Assembly (NCBI RefSeq): GCF_030272615.1
Contig: NC_081405.1
Span: 159,486,317 to 159,550,316, forward strand
Direction: 5' to 3'
Length of the DNA stretch: 64,000 nucleotides
Origin: Cryptomeria japonica
Taxonomy: Eukaryota; Streptophyta; Pinopsida; Cupressales; Cupressaceae
Shown here: one piece after another, positions 47,844-58,739 of the stretch
Numbering within the stretch: the stretch's first letter is position 1
Layout: each line of letters starts with the position of its first letter
The notes under the pieces: generated by a model
Told to the model about the DNA's origin: nothing
What the model saw: the letters and a program-made list of their open reading frames with translations, nothing else
The model's database searches: none
Made by a program: the position numbers and the translations under genes

Positions 47844-48662
47844 GCTTCTCACCATATGACTCACACTCAGCAGTTGGTTACTTCCCTTGCCTCTTATGGT
47901 AATTCACAGATTGCAGTGGATGACTCGGTTCAGCTTTCCGTCTTGGGTTTAGGTTCTATCTCATTGGATGCGGGTACTCTGCAAGATGTTCTGGTTGTTC
48001 CTGACATCTCGACAAACCTCCTATCCATTTATTAGATTTGCCACTCTGGCTCTGGTAAGATAGTTGATTTCTCACCACATGATGTGGTTATTCGAGACCT
48101 CCATGACTCTGATTTGGTTGTGGCTACTGGGAGTGTGGATACTGCATCTCATCTGTACAAATTTGATGGATTTGAGCCCTCTGTGGGTGTTGGTTCATCT
48201 CTTATAGCACATGCAGATTCAGTGAGTAAGCTTTGGCATGAGCGCTTAGGCCATGTCAATTACATATATCTTCAGCAAATGAGTACACAGGCACTTGTTA
48301 TTGGGCTCCCACAGATTTCCTGCACTGATGGTGTTTGTCATGGTTGTGTGTTTGGAAAGCATCACAAAGATCCCTTTCCGAAGGGGAGAGCCCCTCGTGG
48401 TTTGGCACCCTTGGAGTTGATTCACAATGATCTCATGTCATTTCCCACTCCTTCTTTTTCTGGGGCCAAGTATGTGCTCACTTTTATTGATGACTTCTCT
48501 AGACGCACATGGGTATACTTTCTTAAGTACAAGTCTGATGTCTTTGATTCATTTCAAATCTTCAAGACATTTGTTGAGAAGCAGTCAGGTTGTTCTATTT
48601 GGCGGATACGTATAGATAATGGGGGGGGAGTATGTGAATCAGGCTTTCAGAGATTTTTGCAC
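47820..48662 (+). pseudogene. copia protease and integrase N-terminal half
   Basis: The protease site WILD-SGASHHMT is present but has lost one base (gatttggtgcttctc), so the frame breaks in the active site. A TAG follows NLLSIY. Frame 48084-48665 has the integrase zinc domain (LWHERLGHVN, then CTDGVCHGCVFGKHH) and the start of the core (LIHNDLMSFPTPSF, FIDDFSRRTWVYFLK). A run of eight G at 48621-48628 adds a base where DNGGEYVN is expected and shifts the frame. Confidence 0.92.
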
Positions 48663-49569
48663 TAAGCATGGTTTGTAGCATCAGTTTACTGTTCCCTACA
48701 CCCCTCAGCAAAATGGTGTCGTTGAGCACAAGAATAGAACCTTACGGGAGATGGCGAATTGTATCATTCAGTCCAAGTCCATGGATTCATCTTTTTGGGC
48801 TGAGGCAGTCAATTGTGCCAACTATATTCAGAATCAGATTCCTCACAAGGCTATTTGACATATGACTCCTGAGGAGGCTTGGTCTCATAACAAGCCTGAT
48901 GTTTCCTTTTTCCGAGTATTTGGCAGTGAGGCATGGGCTTTTATTCCTGATGCTCAGAGGATATCCATGGAGAGGAAGAGCCGACCACTCATTTTTTTTG
49001 GCTATAGTGAGGATGTTAAGGCATACAGGTTGTTTGATCCTAATTCCAGAGAGGTCATGTTTCGACTGGATGTTCAGTTTTATGAGTGCCTTCCCATGGT
49101 GGATACCCCGACTCCAGTGTCTACTCCTCTACCTAATCCTTCCACTGCATCTTTTCAGGATCTTTTTGAGGATGATTCTGATGATGGTTTTGATGATCCA
49201 CCATCCCCACCTCCACCTACTCCACCTCAGATGCCCAAGTGGGCTCACTTTACTGTTGAGGCGGTAGGTCCTCTGGCCGGTGATCCTTCAGATACTCGTC
49301 AGACCCGTTCTCATACTATGGGTTCTAGTCTTTTGAGTCATGTTATTTCAGATGATCCTCAGATGTTTTCAGAGGCTACCGATCATCCTGAGTGGGATTG
49401 TGCTATGGAGGAGTATTCTTCTTTGATGAGGAATCATACTTGGGATCTTTGTCCTCTTCCCAAGGGCAGAAATATTGTTAGGTTCTGTTGGTTGTGTCAT
49501 ACCAAGTATGTTGTTGATGGTTCCATTGATAAGTACAAATCACATCTTGTTGCGAAGGGTTTCTCATAG
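48622..49569 (+). pseudogene. copia integrase C-terminal half and start of RT
   Basis: After the G-run shift the frame reads EYVNQAFRDFCTKHGL, a TAG, HQFTVPYTPQQNGVVEHKNR (the P-x5-G-x2-E box), then FWAEAVNCANYI and a TGA before TPEEAWSHNKPDV. It continues through FRVFGSEAWAFIP, a Pro/Asp-rich linker, and into RT with WDCAMEEYSSLMRNHTWDL and KYKSHLVAKGFS, ending at a TAG where Gln is expected. Confidence 0.92.
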
Positions 49570-50830
49570 GTTGAGGGTATTAATTACTCTGAGACCTTTG
49601 CCCCTGTCGTCAAGATGAACTCCATTCACTTTGTACTATCTCTTGCAGCTTCTCGAGGTTGGCCTATTTTTCAGATGGATGTGAAGAGTGCCTTCTTGCA
49701 TGGGGATCTACAAGAGTAAATCTACATGGAGCAGCCTCAGGGATTTGTACATGATAGTTCTTTGGTTTGCAGACTTCAACGTTCATTGTACGGTCTCAAA
49801 CAGGCCCTTCGGGCTTGGTATGAGAAGATGGATTCTTTCTTGCTCTCCACTAGGTTCACCTGCAGTCATTCTGATCACACAGTGTACATTCAACTTCTTG
49901 AGGGTGAGATCCTTATTCTTGTGCTATATGTTGATGATCTCCTCATCACCGACAGCTCATCCTTTATGATTCAACATACTTAGCGAGCCTTGATGGATCA
50001 GTTTAAGATGACAGATCTTTGTCTTCTGCACTATTTCCTTGGTCTTCAAGTGATTCAGTTTTTTGATGGGATCTACATTTACCAGCAGAAGTATGCTCTT
50101 GACATGCTTTGGCACTTCGGCATGCTTGATTGCAAGCCTGCTCCCACTCCCTTTCAGTCAGGGGTTGTTTTGACCACCACTTGCCCCACTCCTTCAGTAG
50201 ATTCTACACTTTACAGGCAGTTGGTTGGCAGTTTGTTGTACCTAACTCACACCCATCCTAATGTTTCCTTTGTGGTTGGCCTTGTCTCTCGATTCTCCCA
50301 TGATCCTCATGAGAGTCATTGGCAAGTAGCCAAATGTATTTTGTGGTACATTCAGGGCTCTAGTTCTCATGGCATTCACTATACATCAAAGGACCCTCAC
50401 ATTGTTGGCTACACTGACTCAAATTGGGCTGGTGATGTCACTAATCGGAAGTCTACTTCTGGCTTTGTTTTCTATCTTGGCCCTGGTCCTATCACATGTT
50501 CTTGCAAGAAGCAAACTGCTCATGTATTATCATCTACAAAGGCTGAGTACCAAGCTGTTGTGCTCGCCAATCAGGAGATCTTATGGCTTCAACAGTTGAT
50601 GACTGAGTTTGGTTTTCCTCCTGATAGTCCCACTGTTCTTTGGTGTGACAATCAAAGTGCTATTCATATTTCTCAAAACTCGGTAGAGAATCAGCAGACG
50701 AAGCACATTGAGCTTCACATGCATTTCATCCACTAGTTGATTCAGGATGGTGTTCTCATTCTAGAGTACATTCCCACTGCCGAGCAGGTTGCAGACATCT
50801 TCATGAAACCTTTTGCATCATCGCGCTATC
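49570..50830 (+). pseudogene. copia reverse transcriptase core and RNase H
   Basis: Contains ETFAPVVKMNSI, FQMDVKSAFLHGDL, LYGLKQALRAWYEKMD and the catalytic LYVDDLLI (about 49927). RNase H follows with VGYTDSNWAGD, RKSTSGFVFYLG, STKAEYQAV, WCDNQSAIHIS and KHIELHMHFI, then YIPTAEQVADIFMKPF. Stops at 49717, 49981, 50734 and 50833 break it; apart from these the frame is continuous. The YVDD and RNase H acidic residues are kept. Confidence 0.94.
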
Positions 50831-51084
50831 TTTAGTTGTGCTCTATGCTTGGGGTGAAGGAAGTTGTCCTTGGGGGGTCTTTATGAGGCCTTCCTTCCTT
50901 CTTCTTCTTTCAGCATGTTCTTTTATCTCTTTTTGGAGAGGATTTTTTTCCCACTAGGTTTTCTCCTTTTCTCCATTTTATAGAGATTTCATTGTATTTG
51001 GCTACTTGATCAGGCCTTGTTGCCGGGACCCATCTTTCCTGCTTTTAGTAGTTGTTCTAGGCTTTAGCTTCTCCCTAAGTCTAG

Positions 51085-51096
51085 CTTAAGGGGGGG
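51085..51096 (+). other. copia polypurine tract
   Basis: A purine run (aagggggg) directly before the 3' LTR TG at 51097; it primes plus-strand DNA synthesis in LTR retroelements. Confidence 0.85.
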
Positions 51097-51467
51097 TGTT
51101 AGAGTAATTGGGTATTTACTTGATTAATTAAACAACATTTGTTTAATTCTTTAAGTTCCCTATTATCTTTTTACACTTAAGCTAACATTAGGTGCACAAT
51201 AATTAATTATTTTATTAATTATTATGTGCAAGCCTAAGTTTTCCCTTTTAGGGTTTCTTGACCTATTAGAGGTTATTTTTCTTTTTTTTGTATCATTATG
51301 GCACTAAACATTTTTGGTGAATATTGAGCTCTCCTCTTTTGAGCATATTTTCCTGTGTTTTTTGTTCTGCAGATTGTTCTTGCTTCATTGCTTCTCCTTG
51401 TGACAAATTGTTTTAGCTTGCAGAAGATCCTTAGGCTCCTATGGTGTTGTGTTTCTCAACTCCAACA
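51097..51467 (+). repeat. copia 3' LTR
   Basis: 371 bp, TGTTAGAGTAATTGGG ... CTCAACTCCAACA. It is followed by AAAAA, the target duplication. Confidence 0.95.
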
Positions 51468-51960
51468 AAAAAATATCGATCAATATGTAAGGCCATGTTA
51501 AGAAGAGTCGTGTTGACATTTACTCTAAGTGAAAAAATTCCCCAAAAAAGACAAATCTCTTCACTTTCAATTTTAGTAGAAAGACAATATCAAAATATGT
51601 GAAAAGGAGAAATATTTTGGATGATAGTACATTGGAAGGCAATTGGGCAATTATGTGTAAAGCTTTTCATTCTGACATGATTGAAGATGTTGTTAGGAAC
51701 TTGGCCTCATATTTTTGGAATGCTACAACTCATCATTCATCAAATAGTAGGGATGTTATCAAACACAGGATTGTGCTTGATTGTTATGATCTTCATACAA
51801 AACATTGGCTAGACACAACACAATATGAATTGTATGTGATGTTTGTAATTATAAACCATGTATAAATATTAGACAAACAATGTTTGAAAGGTTAAGGCCA
51901 TATTATGTGAAGATAAACAATTTTTTTGAAACTTTTTGTTGTTGTTATCATATTGAATTT
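51468..51960 (+). pseudogene. Coding remnant after the copia (unit 1)
   Basis: Reads MLRRVVLTFTLSEKIPQKRQ near 51501, then after a frame change RRNILDDSTLEGNWAIMCKA and VVRNLASYFWNATTHH to 51865. The same text occurs in unit 2 at 53076-53473. It is the continuation of the host sequence into which the copia jumped. No domain recognised. Confidence 0.5.
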
Positions 51961-52144
51961 GATCTGTTCTATCAGGTGTTTTGTTGTTGTTATCATATTG
52001 TTGTTGTTGGAGAGAGAGAGAGAGAGAAGGATCTAAAGAGAGAGATTTAAGAGATGAACTATCTTAGAGAGAGGCATCTTATAGAACTAGAGAGAAAGAG
52101 AGAGGAGCTAAAGAAAGATAGAGAGAGATCCTTAAAAATACTTA

Positions 52145-52195
<51 letters not shown>

Positions 52196-52299
52196 TTAAA
52201 AAGACTTTGAGTTGAGAGAGGGAGATAGAGGACCTAGAAAGAAAGATAGAGAGACAAATATCTTTAAAAATACTTAGTTGAAGATAAGGAGGATGCCAA

Positions 52300-52704
52300 A
52301 GTCCAAATAATGGAAGTTGGAGAGAGGTCAGGGTCGCTTCCTTCTACTAGTATCGATGAGCATATTGTGAATCTATCTAAATAGGTGAAGAGAAATATTT
52401 CTTATAGAAATTTAGATCATTTACTTTAAATGGATGTGGAAAAATTGAAAATTTATAGTGAACGACCTAGACATACTAAAAGGAGGTCAATAAATAAAAC
52501 TGCAAAGGAAATAATTTCTCATTTTGAAAATCTTGATACATTGGATAAATCTCAACTGTTATCAATTGTACTTGTTCATAATGAGTTAAAAGAGGCGTTA
52601 AGGTTGTTCGGTATAGATATAACATTAAAAAAGAGGAAAAGTTCTCAACTACAAAAAGCTATTGTTAAAAATATTAAGAAAGGTTTGAGTTCCACTAGGA
52701 AAAA
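52300..52704 (+). pseudogene. Coding remnant, unit 2 copy of 46700-47126
   Basis: Same order and stops as unit 1, including the TAA just before MDVEKLKIYSE at 52430. It differs at a handful of residues (for example Q to R, K to E, Y to S). Sharing a stop shows the sequence was already dead when it was duplicated. Confidence 0.6.
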
Positions 52705-53075
52705 TGTTAGAGTAATTGGGTATTTACTTGATTAATTAAACAACATTTGTTTAATTCTTTAAGTTTCCTATTATCTTTTTACACTTAAGCTAACATTAGG
52801 TGCACAATAATTAATTCTTTTATTAATTATTATGTGCAAGCCTAGGTTTTCCCTTTTAGGGTTTCTTGACCTATTAGAGGTTATTTTTCTTTTCTTTGTA
52901 TTATTATGACACTACACATTTTTGGTGAATATTGAGCTCTCCTCTTTTGAGCATAGTTTCCTGTGTTTTTTGTTCTGCAGATTGTTCTTGCTTCATTGTT
53001 TCTCCTTGTGACATATTGTTTTAGCTTGCAGAAGATCTTTATGCTCCTGTGGTGTTGTGTTTCTCAACTCCAAAA
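52705..53075 (+). repeat. Solo copia LTR in unit 2
   Basis: Exactly 371 bp, TGTTAGAGTAATTGGG ... CTCAACTCCAAAA (CA end mutated to AA). It is flanked by A-runs at the same host position as the full element in unit 1. Confidence 0.93.
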
Positions 53076-54280
53076 AAAAAATATCGATCAATATGTAAGG
53101 CCATGTTAAGAAGAGTCTAGTTGACATTTACTCTAAGTGAAAAAATTCCCCAAAAAAGACAATTCTCTTCACTTTCAATTTTAGTAGAAAGACAATATCA
53201 AAATATGTGAAAAGGAGAAATATTTTGGATGATAGTACATTGGAAGGCAATTGGGCAATTATGTGTAAAGCTTTTCATTCTGACACGATTGAAGACGTTG
53301 TTAGGAACTTGGCCTCATATTTTTGGAATGCTACAACTCATCATTCATCAAATAGTAGGGATGTTATCAAACACAGGATTGTGTTTGATCGTTATGATCT
53401 TCATACAAAACATTTGCTAGACACAACACAATATGAATTGTATGTGATGTTTTTAATTATAAACCATGTATAAATATTAGACAAACAATGTTTGAAAGGT
53501 TAAGGCCATATTATGTGAAGATAAACAAAGTTTTTGAAACTTTTTGTTGTTGTTATCATATTGAATTTGATCTGTTCTATCAAGTGTTTTGAAATATTAG
53601 AGAAAAAAGTGATGGTTTTCAAAATGCTCTTCCTAAGGGAACAAATTAGTTCATAGCATCCATCTTATGTGAAAAATTAAATGATAATCCAATTAGTCAA
53701 ATAGATTTAATAAAAGGAGTTTGTGAAACATGTGGTGATTTGGCTAAATTGCCTTTGAGAAACAAAGATATAGACATGATGAAGATGGTAAATTGCAAGA
53801 GTTACAAGTTTAAAAAGTTTGAAACAAAATTTTAAAAAGAATCCACAAGGTTAGATTATGTAGAAGAGGAGATACCTATTGAAAAATTTATGGAATATTT
53901 TCGTAAATTGATAGAATCGTACATACATCATAGTTTTTTTGCCAAGTGGCAAGCACAATAGTTTTAGACATTAAGAGACACTTTCCCACCTAGAACTATT
54001 TTATCAATAGACTCTGACTTAAAAAAAAATTACTCTTTTGTACATTGAAAAGAGATTCAATTAGATTATTACTTTTCAAAATAGATCACTATTATGGTGC
54101 ATATGTGTTATCAACTTGTGGTTATCCCATAATAATAGGTTACACTTTTTCGTACATCCTATTTTTTGTTGAAATCACATATTTAAAAAAAAAATGATTC
54201 AAGCTTTGAGAGGTCCCATTTTAAGGAATTTATTGAAGAGGGTTATGTCAAAGCCTCTTAGATCAAACTCCCTTTGATAG
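53076..54280 (+). pseudogene. Coding remnant, unit 2 and unduplicated continuation
   Basis: After the repeat of the unit 1 text (to about 53580) the sequence continues with CEKLNDNPISQIDLIKGVCE, RLDYVEEEIPIEKFMEYFRK, FFAKWQAQ, stops, TLRDTFPPRTILSIDSDLKK and NYSFVH, a stop, KEIQLDYYFSK. The spacing of PPRTI, D-x2-x2-NY and EIQ fits the middle of the same uncharacterised family whose C-terminus lies inverted at 45580-46330. About ten in-frame stops are present. Confidence 0.5.
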
Positions 54281-54498
54281 AACTTAATTTACTCTTAAAT
54301 CATACTTGCAAAGGAGTCTCCTTCGCACCTATCAAAATGTTGTAAAAAAAAACTGCTTTTACATTAGCTTTTGTGGGGTCAAATAAATTCATTTAGAAGT
54401 TTTGTTTTGTAAGTATATAGTCCTTATTATGAAATTTCCAAAAAGTATAAATTTTAAAGTATTTGATTTCATTAATATATTTATTTTTTATTTCTTAT

Positions 54499-55975
54499 TA
54501 TAGACGTATAAATATGACCATCTAGTTAAATAAATATTCAATATTTATTTAATTCATCAAAACCACATTCCTCTATTAGTTAAATTATATTTAATTAATT
54601 TCCCCACTTTCATCTATTTGATTAAATAAACAGTTCAATTTATTTAATTAAATTCATATAGCCAATTTCTAGCTTTTAATTAAATAAATCACTTTATTTA
54701 ATTAAATCCCCTTCCCCTTTTAATTAAATTCATATTTAATTAAAAATCCTCTTCCAATTTAAATAAATCAAAATTTTATTTAAATTAGGCAAGTTGTCAT
54801 CCAATTTTTGGAATAAATCACTTTATTTCAAAATTAAAATCCGAAATTATCTCCCACTTGCATTCTCCTAACAAATCCACTTGCATGATTAATCCTCTTC
54901 TAGAGCCTTATAGATTCTTCTAAATCACCCTAATTAGCCTAATTCATCTCTTAAACATTTGCACATTACTTAAGAGAAGTCACTTCTAAAAAATGCCTCA
55001 AAGTCTTTGAAATGCATTGAAGGCTTTGTGCCCTCAACAAGTTAACCTTCAAAATATTCCTAACCATTAATGGTTAATCCAACCTCAACTCATAATTAGA
55101 GACTTTCTCTCTAACTTAACCCTCATTTAACCCAAGGGTCTCATAAAGCACTGATTGTTTTGGCCCTAGCTATCTTATTAACCCTTGCACAGAGTTTACC
55201 CTTTGGGTAAAAGATTTATCCACTGGTTAATCCTAATCGACCCTAACCGCACTCTCGTAGGGTGACCCTCATGTCTTCTCAAAAATTTAATGCCTCTTAC
55301 ATCTCCTCTCAAGCCACCTCTTGTTGACAATTGTCACCATTTCATTGGTGAAAATTGTAAGCATGGATTGAATAGCTTTCAATCCTAGCCTTTGTTAATA
55401 CTTATCAATCTTAACCATCCATTTCCCTATTTCTTCAATAAATAGGACTCATTTTCTTCATTATCCATATCCATTTTTTCATGCATCTACACTATAGCCA
55501 CATAACACTAGGCATTTTGCCTTCCTTTGTTAGAATAATAATTTTAGATTATTTGAATAGCATCGTAGCATAGATTTTTATCATGTTTTAGCTTATCATG
55601 TTAGCTTCATTTCCATTCTAGATCAATATCATCTTCATATCATACTCATGCTAGCTTAATATCATATTAATCTTGTTATCTTATACCATATCATAGTTCC
55701 ATATCAATAGCACATGCTAAGATCTTAGTTGCACTTGCATTTAGATCTGTTATCATATTATCCCTCGTTTTTTAAGTAGTCATCCTAGAGATCAAGTGCT
55801 CTTCCAAGCTAAGAATCACCTTGATTTGAAGGATCCTTGGAGATAGAGAACAATGAGACGGCTTTAGAGATCTTGTTTCACTAACTTGTTTATGATTTCT
55901 AATCTCTAATATAATGTTTCATTGGTGTGCTTGATTTGTTTCTCATTTGCAGGATTCTACACTTCTAAGCATACA
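54499..55975 (+). repeat. 5' LTR of the Tat/Ogre-like element (copy B)
   Basis: 1477 bp, from TATAGACGTATAAATATGACC (TG mutated to TA) to TTCTAAGCATACA. It matches solo LTRs A and C throughout, including ttgtcaccatttcattggtg near 55335 and 19630. It has many taattaaat blocks in the first 300 bp. Confidence 0.88.
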
Positions 55976-55979
55976 TTTT

Positions 55980-55997
55980 TGGTGCCCACTGTGGGGC
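55980..55997 (+). other. Primer-binding site of the Tat/Ogre-like element
   Basis: TGGTGCCCACTGTGGGGC four bases after the LTR end, the position and form seen in plant Tat-lineage gypsy elements. I did not assign the tRNA. Confidence 0.7.
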
Positions 55998-56076
55998 TCA
56001 ACCCCATTTTTAGACATGTCTAACGTTTTTCCATAGGATGATCTACATAAATTTTTGAACACACGTTACCTCGTTT

Positions 56077-56286
56077 AGCGCATATGCACTTTCTTCTAGC
56101 ACATTTGTTCTTTTTTGTAGAGCATATATTATGTTCTGTAGTGCATTTGTAACCTGTTCTCGCACATTTACTTAGTTTTTTAGCGCATAGGCACTTTATT
56201 CTAGTGTATTTGTGTTGTTCTGTAGTGCATACATCATTTTCTATAGCGCATTTGATCTCTATTGTGATGCATATACAACAGATTTG
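56077..56286 (+). repeat. 21-bp periodic array 1 (10 units)
   Basis: Ten consecutive 21-bp units without indels, each starting with an agygcat-like core. Starts: 56077, 56098, 56119, 56140, 56161, 56182, 56203, 56224, 56245, 56266. Units 1 and 6, 2 and 7, 3 and 8, 4 and 9 resemble each other most, suggesting a 105-bp higher-order unit. Translated in one frame the core gives Ala-His or Val-His every seven residues, with one stop in unit 4. Confidence 0.9.
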
Positions 56287-56487
56287 AAACTTGTAACAGG
56301 TTCAGAAAATTAGGCTTGTATAGCCCACTTGATTTTTTTATTTTCACTAAACGGGTTTGTTGCAGGATTCTAACAGTGGTTTTGTAGGTCCAAAAGGAGT
56401 TTTTTTTTTTTTTTGTTAACTAACTTTTTCAAAGTTAGATTAAAAAAGTTCACTTTTTTTTATTTAGCAATTAAAAATAACCTCACG

Positions 56488-56757
56488 GTTTCTTTTTTGG
56501 GTTTAAAAAGAACTTCACTAAATGCTTTTTTGGGCTTAAAAGGAACCACACTTGCAAGGTTAAAAAGAACAACAAACTCAAAATCTTTCATTTTTGCAAG
56601 TTAGGGAAATAACCTCTTTTTGGGTTTAAAAAGAACTTCACTAAATGCTTTTTTGGGCTTAAAAGGAACCACACTTGCAAGGTTAAAAAGAACAACAAAC
56701 TCAAAATCTTTCATTTTTGCAAGTTAGGGAGATAACCTCTTTTTGGGTTTAAAAAGA
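56488..56757 (+). repeat. 123-bp tandem repeat, about 2.1 copies
   Basis: gtttaaaaagaacttcacta occurs at 56501 and 56624, with a third partial start (gtttaaaaagag) at 56747: spacing 123 and 123 bp. The copies are nearly identical (aaataacctc versus gataacctc is a visible change). Confidence 0.9.
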
Positions 56758-57808
56758 GCAAGACAATTTTCTCTTTCTTGCAAATTCTAAAAAGAACAAT
56801 CCACACTTTTGTTGGAAATAAAAATAACAAACCACTTGTCAATTCTTACAAAGTGTTTTCCATTTTCATTGATTGGGATTTCATTTTCCTAGTTTAGAAA
56901 AGCATTGCTTTGTGGGTAAAAAGAACACCATATTTGATTGGAGCAACATCTCCAATTAGGACTTAGAAAACAATTGCTATGAAGGTTTAAAATAAATCAT
57001 TGTTTGCTTTGTCTTGAGTGAAAGGTATATGCTCTCCCCTTAATTGGGTGACCAAAAATCCAGACTCACTCCTTCATGCTTTATTTCATTTCAAGAAATT
57101 AAAACCTTTAGAGGGTCTCCCTTCCCGAGTTGCCTTGAGAGGGTCGGTGAGAAGGGAACGACCTAAGTGGGGAATGAATTTTAGCCAAGTATTCCAACCT
57201 ACTATAATCAAATGTGGAGGCTGATGAAAATCCCCTCCAACGGTTTTTTCTCAGCGATTAGCCTTCCCTCAATATCCTTGAGATATGTAAAGCCTTTGTT
57301 CTAAAGGTTGGGAAGCCTCCTGAGGGATTTTATCACTGAAGACCGAACGGAAGCCTGATTATGAACTTTATAAATAGAAGCCTCTCCGAGTCAGTAGCCA
57401 GATGTTAATAATATCATAGTGCAAGGGTGGGGAAGAATCCATCCCCAAGACACTCACCATATATCTCCCAAGATAACGATTCAATTGAGGAGCAATCCTC
57501 TTTGAGTTAATTTCTAGACAAAGGCAAAAAAAAAGGCGTTCTTTAGGGGGTGACATGGTTGTTTGAGTTGAAGGAGTATCCAGATGTGGGCTATGGTATT
57601 ATTGATGACCCTTGGTTAAAGAGTCTACTTGGTGTGTTTTTCTTGTGTCTAAACTAGTGAAAACATTGGGGATTTGAACACATACTCAAACAAACATACA
57701 CTCAATGTTTAGAATTAGAATGAACATTATCTTCGTGCTTTTTGTGTATTCTTATCAAAATTCTTAAAACATCTTGCAAAAATCAAACATCCCAAATCAG
57801 TTCAAAAT
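56758..57808 (+). other. Retroelement leader between the arrays, no gene recognised
   Basis: A plus frame of 68 codons (57018-57224) and a minus frame (57556-57368) show nothing known. The region separates the PBS side from gag. In Ogre-type elements an extra ORF can precede gag; none is intact here. Confidence 0.45.
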
Positions 57809-57858
57809 TTGAGTCAAAATCAAGCAAAACACAGAGTAGTGTTGTTGAGTAAACCTGT

Positions 57859-58047
57859 GGCGCATAGGAAACATCTTGTAGCACATTCAACCCAAGCACT
57901 GGCGCATAGGAAATATTCAGTAGTGTACTTTAGTAAACCCATGGCGCATATAAAATATCCTATAGTGCATTCAACCAAAAAAGTGGCGCATTGGAACAAT
58001 GCAGTGGCGCTTTTAAACAATCCTATAGTGCATTTGATTAGTGCATT
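57859..58047 (+). repeat. 21-bp periodic array 2 (9 units)
   Basis: Nine consecutive 21-bp units at 57859, 57880, 57901, 57922, 57943, 57964, 57985, 58006 and 58027, no indels. Units alternate ggcgcata and agtgcatt types, so the real period is close to 42 bp. The core is the same as in array 1. It lies in an open frame (57809-58099) with the heptad pattern VAH or VVH/IVH every seven residues (VAHRKHL, VAHSTQA, LAHRKYS). Confidence 0.92.
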
Positions 58048-58739
58048 TGAAACAGAGGCTTATCCATCAGAGATTATCATAAAACAAAAACAGATCTAAA
58101 TACCCTTTTGAGAGGTTTTTCATTTTCAATTATCATAGACAGATTCTTGTTTTCCAAACTCAGAAAGGTATCAATCTAGAGATCATAAGTTTTCATCCAA
58201 CTCAATATCAACCTCAAATACCCAGTTAGGTATTCAAGTTAGTCAAATCAAGTTTCCAAAATCGGGGGACTTTTATCCATATCATTTGACGCACTTGGTC
58301 ATGAAACTAGGGGGCATATCAAACCCTCTATTCAAACTAAGTGATCTTGAGTATCCAAAACCAAGTATTTGTTATCAACATCAACCTGTCAACAATCATC
58401 AACTGTGATCACTTGTATGACCACTTTTCGATGGTTACAAAGGAAGAATCTACACCAAAAAACTGATTTGAAAAGAAAACAACCAAGCCAAGAGAAAATC
58501 TTAAAAAGAAGAAAATTTCTCTACATAAACCGTAAACTCTTCCTAAAACAACACACTTTCTTACATCGCTTTCATAACTATCTACGTGGTAAAGGAACGG
58601 AGTTTGACGAGGAAATTTTGAAAGCATGTGCCTTTGAACAAAAATAAGCATTCTCGCAACTTATCAACCAAGGAGTAAAAATAAATTTAGCTTATTTTCC
58701 TAAGGATCCAATCACATATTGAATCAACTTAAGTCATCC

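Larger units (their letters stand above)
47127..51467 (+). mobile_element. Full-length Ty1/copia retrotransposon lacking gag
   Basis: Two 371-bp LTRs (47127-47497 and 51097-51467), the primer site TGGTATTAGAGC at 47498-47509, a polypurine tract (aagggggg) ending at 51096 and a 5-bp target duplication AAAAA on both sides. Domain order PR-INT-RT-RH marks Ty1/copia. By eye the LTRs differ at about 13 of 371 positions, so it is not recent. There is no gag: only about 320 bp lie between the primer site and the protease, and most of that is a foldback. Many stops in pol make it non-autonomous. Confidence 0.95.
46388..53585 (+). repeat. Tandem segmental duplication, one copy with full copia, one with solo LTR
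   Basis: Unit 1 (46388 to about 51960) and unit 2 (about 52011-53585) share the same host sequence: a GA microsatellite, a coding remnant, an LTR insertion after ggaaaaa, and a second coding remnant. Without the insertions each unit is about 1.2 kb. In unit 1 the insertion is a 4.3-kb copia; in unit 2 it is one LTR. The junction at 51975-52010 has extra gttgttgttatcatatt copies next to the GA repeat, so misalignment at simple repeats is a likely cause. Confidence 0.88.

Noticed and set aside
56077-56286. 21-bp array as CRISPR or centromeric satellite
   Set aside because: No spacers, only ten units and a position inside a retroelement leader.
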